From Modestobacter sp. Leaf380 (GTDB lineage: Bacteria > Actinomycetota > Actinomycetes > Mycobacteriales > Geodermatophilaceae): a DNA stretch of 64,000 nucleotides. Position 1 is the first letter of the stretch; every line of letters begins with the position of its first letter. Under the pieces are notes generated by a model that was not told the DNA's origin, did no database searches, and saw only the letters and a program-made list of their open reading frames with translations. Location: assembly GCF_001424485.1 (NCBI RefSeq), contig NZ_LMQC01000001.1, positions 439,755 to 503,754 on the forward strand, written 5' to 3'. Below, piece by piece: positions 58,175 to 64,000 of the stretch. The position numbers were made by a program, and so were the translations under genes.

Positions 58175-58614
58175 TGAGTACCTCCGTCGATGCACCGGCC
58201 ACCCGGGGGTGGGCCGGCGGGGTGCCGGTGGCCGGGTGTCGCCCGACCGTGGCCGCACCGACCGGGGGGTCCCGGACGGCGGCGCCCCGGGACCACCCGC
58301 ACGTGTCCGGCGGGGTGTCGCGGTGTCGCCCACCCAGGTGGTCGGCAGGGCCGGACACCACCTTGATCCACTCGACCGGGCGAGGACAGGGGATGTCACT
58401 CAGCGGGGTGAGACCGACACGGATGGTGGGCCCGCGCTGGTGGGGCGCCTACCAGGTGCGACCGACGGCGGGTCCGGTGGGTGGTCATCGCACACACCCG
58501 GGGTGCCCGCAACAGAAAGACCGGGTCTGGTGCGTTTGCGGGTGATCAACGTGGGACATACCCGGGTTGCGGCCGGGCAGCACCCCCGGCCGACCGAGTT
58601 GAGGAGGACCCCCC
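58175..58614. other. divergent intergenic region between bldM-like gene and whiB
   Basis: A 440-base gap with no credible gene. In several actinobacteria a sigma factor gene (sigD) occupies this interval; none remains here. Near the right end lie a possible whiB promoter around GGGACATACCC and the whiB ribosome-binding site GAGGAGG (58600-58606). The long leader suggests complex control of both developmental regulators. Confidence 0.55.
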
Positions 58615-58914
58615 ATGGCCGACATCCGCCGCCTGCCCACGCCCGTCGCCGAGGTCTGGGACTGGCAACTGCACGGCGCCTGCCGTGGTGAGTCCACGTC
58701 GCTGTTCTTCCACCCCGACGGTGAGCGCGGCCCGGCCCGCGCCCGTCGCCAGGCCGCCGCCAAGGCCGTCTGCGGCACCTGCCCGGTCGTCGAGGCCTGC
58801 CTCAAGCACGCCCTCTCCGTCCGCGAGCCCTACGGCGTCTGGGGGGGCATGAGCGAGGAGGAGCGCACCCGGCTCATCGCCGCCGAGCCCGCCCCCGTCG
58901 CCGCGGGCGTCTGA
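58615..58914 (+). CDS. WhiB family iron-sulfur transcription factor (WhiD/WhiB3 type)
   Basis: A 99-residue redox-responsive regulator. Four cysteines (C23, C53, C56, C62) bind a [4Fe-4S] cluster, and the G-V-W-G-G turn (74-78) precedes a short basic-acidic C-terminus. F-F-H-P-D-G-E-R-G and the L-P-x-P-x-A-E-V-W-D-W-Q-L opening match WhiB3 of mycobacteria and WhiD of Streptomyces, as does the guaB-groEL neighbourhood. Such proteins act by binding the primary sigma factor. ATG with GAGGAGG eight bases upstream. Confidence 0.93.
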   Translation: MADIRRLPTPVAEVWDWQLHGACRGESTSLFFHPDGERGPARARRQAAAKAVCGTCPVVEACLKHALSVREPYGVWGGMSEEERTRLIAAEPAPVAAGV

Positions 58915-58968
58915 GCTCCCACTCCCCCCGCACCACCCCGGGACCCACGGGTCCCCCACGAACCCCCA

Positions 58969-59004
58969 GAGGGCCGGTCGACCACGGATGGTCGACCGGC
59001 CCTC
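58969..59004. terminator. whiB terminator
   Basis: GAGGGCCGGTCGACCA and its perfect 16-base complement with loop CGGA, 54 bases after the whiB stop, placed back to back with the structured element following groEL. Confidence 0.9.
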
Positions 59005-59015
59005 TCGGCGTTCTT

Positions 59016-59096
59016 GGTGACGTGCTGGAACGGCCCCCTCGCAGGGCCCCGGGGTGCGCGCGGAGCGTGCACCCCGGGGGGCGAGGGGGTCCTTCT
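59016..59096 (-). terminator. structured 3'-end element, copy E (best-formed)
   Basis: Follows the groEL stop on the minus strand. Outer arms CCCCCTCGC/GCGAGGGGG with one bulged A, inner arms CCCCGGGGTGC/GCACCCCGGGG, loop ACGCTCCGCGC and the CCCT internal loop. The distal flank reads GGTGACGTGCTGGAACGG on the plus strand, shared with copy C. Both stems are perfect. Confidence 0.82.
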
Positions 59097-60908
<1,812 letters not shown>

Positions 60909-60913
60909 TCAGC

Positions 60914-61222
60914 TCACTTGACGACGACGGCCAGCAGGTCGCGGGCGGAGAGCACGAGGTAGTCCTCGCCGGCGTAGCGCACCTCGGTGCCGCCGTACTT
61001 CGAGTAGACGACGACGTCGCCCACGTTGACGTCCAGGGGGACGCGGTTGCCGTTGTCGTCGATGCGGCCGGGGCCCACGGCGATGACGGTGCCCTCCTGG
61101 GGCTTCTCCTTGGCGGTGTCCGGGATGACCAGACCGGAGGCGGTGGTGGTCTCGGCCTCGTTGGCCTGGACCACGACACGGTCCTCGAGCGGCTTGATGC
61201 TGACCTTGGTGGCGGTGGTCAC
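60914..61222 (-). CDS. groES: co-chaperonin GroES
   Basis: A 102-residue 10 kDa co-chaperonin: [10 protein letters not shown] near the N-terminus, the mobile loop with [18 protein letters not shown] and the [11 protein letters not shown] motif. GTG start. First gene of the heat-shock operon; CIRCE lies about 120 bases upstream. Confidence 0.97.
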   Translation of the reverse strand: MTTATKVSIKPLEDRVVVQANEAETTTASGLVIPDTAKEKPQEGTVIAVGPGRIDDNGNRVPLDVNVGDVVVYSKYGGTEVRYAGEDYLVLSARDLLAVVVK

Positions 61223-61342
61223 GTCGTGACTCCCCCTTCAGTTCGTCGAGCAGGGCGTGATGGGGTGGTGCTGGTCGAGCTGATGCTGTGGCACGGGGTC
61301 GACGCACCTGCCGTCGCGGGGGTCAGGCACGACCCGTGTCGA

Positions 61343-61369
61343 TTGGCACTCTACCCATCCGAGTGCCAG
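61343..61369. promoter_or_regulatory. CIRCE operator (HrcA binding site)
   Basis: TTGGCACTC-N9-GAGTGCCAG, matching the CIRCE consensus TTAGCACTC-N9-GAGTGCTAA at 15 of 18 positions; the outer differences keep the inverted repeat largely self-complementary. Position upstream of groES is standard for HrcA repression. Confidence 0.92.
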
Positions 61370-61419
61370 CCGCCAACACCGGTCGGAGCCGGGCCCGGCC
61401 GGTGGGCGAGGCTGTCGGG

Positions 61420-62655
61420 GTGGCAGAGGACCAGACCGCCGAGACGCTCCGTCAGCTCCGGGCCCTGGCGACGCCCGCGGGGGCGGCCGCACTGGCCCGG
61501 GCCGGCGAGCTGCTGGCCGCCCGCACCGACGTGGTCACCGCGCTGTCCCGGTTGCGCGCGGAGTTCGGCCCCGAGGTCGGTGGCCCCGCCTGGGGCGTGG
61601 CCCGCCAGCGGGAGAGGGCACGGCCCGCGTTCGGCGCCGACACCGACCGGCTGCTGTTCACCGGGGACACCCTGGAGCAGGCCGGCCGCCCGGAGCTGGC
61701 CGCCCGCCGGGCCGCCCGGCTGCTGGCCGGCGGTGCCACCTCGGTCGCCGACCTGGGGTGCGCCTCGGGCACCGACACCGTCGCGCTGGCCCGGGCCGGC
61801 GCCCGGGTGACCGCCGTCGACCGGGACCCGGTGGCCCGCGAGCTGACGGCGCTGAACACCGCGGCGCTGGGCCTGGGCGGGGTCACCGTCACCGACGCCG
61901 ACGTGGTCGACCTGGTCGCGGACGCCGCCGACGGGCGGGTCGCCGGGTGCGAGGCCGCCGTGCTGGACCCCGCGCGGCGGGCCGGCGGTCGCCGGGTGCT
62001 GGACCCCGACGGCTGGTCCCCGCCCTGGTCGACGGTCACCGCGCTGCTGGAGCGCGTGCCGGCCTGCGTGGTGAAGGTGGCGCCCGGACTGGACCACGAC
62101 CGGGTGCCGGCCGGGATCGAGGCCGAGTGGGTGTCGGTCGGCGGGTCGATCGTCGAGGCGCTGTTGTGGGGCCACGGCCCGTCGCAGACCTGGCGGCGGG
62201 CCACCCTGCTGCGCGCCGGCGTCCGGCACGAGCTCACCGCCGACGCCGACCCCGGCCGGGCACCGGTCGCGGCCCCCAGGGAGTGGCTGCACGAGCCCGA
62301 CCCCGCCGTCATCCGGTCCGGGCTGGTCGCCACCGTCGCCGCGCAGCTCGGGGCCACGCTCGTCGACGAGCAGATCGCCTACCTGACCTCCGACGCCCCG
62401 GCCGACTCCCCGTGGGTCAGCTCCTACCGGGTCACCGACGTGCTGCCCTTCGCCGTCAAGCGGGTCAGGGCGCTGCTGCGCGAGCGCGGCATCGGCAGCG
62501 TGACGGTGAAGAAGCGCGGCTCCGCGGTCGAGCCGGAGGCGCTGGTCAAGCAGCTGCGCGGCAAGGGCGACGGGCACGCGGTCGTCGTCGTCACCCGGGT
62601 GCTCGACGTCCCGACCGTGCTGCTGTGCGAGCCCCTCAGACCGAGACCGTCGTGA
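61420..62655 (+). CDS. class I SAM-dependent methyltransferase with THUMP-like C-terminal domain
   Basis: A 411-residue protein. The SAM-binding motif I is [11 protein letters not shown] (near residue 109), followed by V-T-A-V-D-R-D-P (motif II) and L-D-P-A-R-R (in place of a D-P-P-Y type motif). The last 80 residues ([21 protein letters not shown]) match the THUMP-like domain of a conserved actinobacterial family, so RNA is a likely but unproven substrate. GTG at 61420 lies six bases after GAGGCT, a leaderless arrangement. Its 3' end overlaps tsaD by 20 bases. Confidence 0.87.
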   Translation: MAEDQTAETLRQLRALATPAGAAALARAGELLAARTDVVTALSRLRAEFGPEVGGPAWGVARQRERARPAFGADTDRLLFTGDTLEQAGRPELAARRAARLLAGGATSVADLGCASGTDTVALARAGARVTAVDRDPVARELTALNTAALGLGGVTVTDADVVDLVADAADGRVAGCEAAVLDPARRAGGRRVLDPDGWSPPWSTVTALLERVPACVVKVAPGLDHDRVPAGIEAEWVSVGGSIVEALLWGHGPSQTWRRATLLRAGVRHELTADADPGRAPVAAPREWLHEPDPAVIRSGLVATVAAQLGATLVDEQIAYLTSDAPADSPWVSSYRVTDVLPFAVKRVRALLRERGIGSVTVKKRGSAVEPEALVKQLRGKGDGHAVVVVTRVLDVPTVLLCEPLRPRPS

Positions 62656-63676
62656 CCTGCAGGGAGCTGTCCGCGCCCAGGTCCGGCGCCGAGGGCGCCA
62701 CCCCGGCCTCGACCAGCCGCGAGCCCAGCGCCGCGACCATCGCGCCGTTGTCGGTGCACAACCGGGGGCTGGGCACCCGCAGCACGATGCCCGCGGCGTC
62801 GCAGCGCTCCTGGGCCAGCGCGCGCAGTCGGCTGTTGGCCGCCACTCCCCCGCCGATCACCAGGTGGTCGACCCCGTGGTCCCGGCAGGAGCGGACCGCC
62901 TTGGCGGTCAGCACGTCCACGACGGCCTCCTGGAACGCCGCGGCGACGTCGGCCACCGGCACCGGCTCCCCGGCCCGCTCCCGGGCCTCGACCCAGCGCG
63001 CCACCGCCGTCTTCAGGCCGGAGAACGAGAAGTCGTAGGGGGCGTCCCGGGGGCCGGTGAGCCCGCGCGGGAACGCGATGGACCGGGGGTCGCCGTCGCG
63101 GGCGGCCCGGTCGATGGGCGGACCGCCCGGGAAGGGCAGGCCCAGCACCCGGGCGACCTTGTCGAAGGCCTCCCCCGCGGCGTCGTCGACGGTCTGGCCC
63201 AGGGGCTGCACGTCCTGGGCCAGGTCGGGCACCAGCAGCAGCGAGCTGTGCCCGCCCGACACCAGCATCGCGATGCTGGGCTCGGCGAGGCGCCCGTGTT
63301 CCAGCTCGTCGACGGCGACGTGCGCGGCCAGGTGGTTGACCCCGTACAGCGGCACGTCGAGGGCCAGCGCGTACGCCTTGGCCGCGGCGACGCCGACCAG
63401 CAGCGCGCCGGTGAGCCCCGGGCCGCTGGTGACGGCCACCGCGTCGACGTCGGCGAACCCGACGCCGGCCTCGGCGAGCGCCGCGTGCACGGTGGGGACC
63501 ATGGCCTCCAGGTGTGCCCGGGAGGCGATCTCGGGGATGACCCCGCCGAAGCGCTCGTGCTCGGCCATGGACGTGGCCAGCGCGTCCGAGAGCAGGGTCT
63601 GGCCCCGGACCAGGCCGATGCCGGTCTCGTCGCAGCTGGTCTCGAAGCCGAGCACCAGCGGCCGGCTGTCAGCCAC
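62636..63676 (-). CDS. tsaD: tRNA N6-adenosine threonylcarbamoyltransferase
   Basis: A 346-residue Kae1/TsaD protein that transfers threonylcarbamoyl to A37 of ANN-decoding tRNAs. It has the ASKHA nucleotide-binding fold with the F-E-T-S-C-D-E-T start, metal site H-L-A-A-H, S-G-G-H-S-S-L and D-N-G-A-M-V. GTG start at 63674-63676 overlaps the rimI stop by eight bases, so the two are coupled. Confidence 0.96.
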   Translation of the reverse strand: MADSRPLVLGFETSCDETGIGLVRGQTLLSDALATSMAEHERFGGVIPEIASRAHLEAMVPTVHAALAEAGVGFADVDAVAVTSGPGLTGALLVGVAAAKAYALALDVPLYGVNHLAAHVAVDELEHGRLAEPSIAMLVSGGHSSLLLVPDLAQDVQPLGQTVDDAAGEAFDKVARVLGLPFPGGPPIDRAARDGDPRSIAFPRGLTGPRDAPYDFSFSGLKTAVARWVEARERAGEPVPVADVAAAFQEAVVDVLTAKAVRSCRDHGVDHLVIGGGVAANSRLRALAQERCDAAGIVLRVPSPRLCTDNGAMVAALGSRLVEAGVAPSAPDLGADSSLQVTTVSV

Positions 63677-64000
63677 GCTTCATCACCACCGCGTCCTCGC
63701 CGCTGTTGGGGTAGTAGCCCGGGCGCACCCCGATGGGCACGAACCCGCGCCGGGCGTAGAGGCCCTGGGTGGCCTCGTCGGTGGCCCGGACCTCCAGCAG
63801 CACCACCGGGCTGCGGGTGTCGGCCTCGGCCAGCAGCGCGTCCAGCAGCCGGCCGCCGATCCCCTGGCCCTGGCGTGCACCGGTGACCCCGATCGTGGCG
63901 ACGTGGGCCTCGTCGGGGTAGGCGATGAGCCCGGCGTAGCCGACCAGCTCCTCGCCGTCGACGGCCACGGTGTAGCTGCGGGTGTCGGTCATCGACAGCT
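63669..64000 (-). CDS. rimI: ribosomal protein S18 alanine N-acetyltransferase (partial, cut by window end)
   Basis: A GNAT-fold acetyltransferase visible for about 110 residues. The acetyl-CoA loop is I-G-V[14 protein letters not shown] and the C-terminus has [19 protein letters not shown]. An ATG at 63992 exists, but the preceding E-L-S context and a usual length near 150 residues show that the gene begins beyond the window. The rimI-tsaD order is standard in actinobacteria. Confidence 0.9.
   Translation of the reverse strand, partial: LSMTDTRSYTVAVDGEELVGYAGLIAYPDEAHVATIGVTGARQGQGIGGRLLDALLAEADTRSPVVLLEVRATDEATQGLYARRGFVPIGVRPGYYPNSGEDAVVMKRG

Overview
The window is chromosomal DNA from a very GC-rich actinobacterium. 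Coding regions are dominated by G/C third positions, GTG and TTG starts are common, a WhiB regulator and a BldM-type regulator are present, and several families are almost confined to actinobacteria (DUF3017, DUF5319, DUF6350, GuaB3). Protein flavour and gene order fit the Geodermatophilaceae (Blastococcus, Modestobacter, Geodermatophilus and relatives). That placement is inference from recognition, not a computed phylogeny. I saw no rRNA, tRNA, CRISPR array, prophage or insertion sequence. This is core genome with a few accessory islets.

Layout. 1-3.4 kb: start of upp (minus, cut by the window edge), divergent from deoC and two overlapping aldehyde dehydrogenase genes that look like a split ALDH16-type enzyme. 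3.4-9 kb: a palindrome cluster, a TetR/MFS efflux pair with a perfect operator, a conserved acidic actinobacterial protein and a DEAD-box RNA helicase. 9.2-19.3 kb (minus): a nucleoside salvage region with a BMP lipoprotein, ATPase and two permeases (nucleoside ABC importer), then cdd, deoA, an ABC-2 exporter pair and add. 19.6-28.3 kb: DD-carboxypeptidase, YihY family membrane protein, 2'-5' RNA ligase-like protein, trpS, hisC-like aminotransferase, galE, CNNM/CBS protein and a CAP-domain protein. 28.3-29.1 kb: a frameshifted gene. 29.2-33.6 kb: icd, mdh, DUF3017, folD and a membrane protein. 33.6-42.3 kb: purH, purN, DUF6350, a Q/G/Y-rich membrane protein, sucD, sucC and a membrane protein. 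42.6-52.5 kb: lipase-like hydrolase, M23 peptidase, pcrA, chorismate mutase with a possible leader peptide and attenuator, PIG-L deacetylase, and a PspC-type two-component system facing PspC/toastrack membrane proteins. 52.6-64 kb: guaA, guaB3, guaB, DUF5319, bldM-like, whiB (whiD/whiB3 type), groEL, groES with a CIRCE operator, a methyltransferase, tsaD and rimI (cut by the window edge).

Functional themes. Nucleosides imported by the BMP system can be deaminated (cdd, add) and phosphorolysed (deoA). Bases can be reused (upp) and deoxyribose phosphate cleaved (deoC, with an aldehyde dehydrogenase to dispose of acetaldehyde). De novo purine steps (purN, purH, guaB, guaA), one-carbon metabolism (folD) and TCA enzymes (icd, mdh, sucCD) lie close by.

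The most unusual signal is a family of five structured elements at 7286, 33538, 38916, 52548 and 59016. Each begins within a few bases of a stop codon, in the same orientation as the gene it follows. Each folds into a two-part stem capped by a loop related to GCTCCGCGC, and the stem bases change in compensating pairs between copies. This suggests a lineage-specific RNA 3'-end or terminator element that I do not recognise. A second pattern is a recurrent -10-like hexamer exactly 6-8 bases before start codons, which points to many leaderless transcripts.
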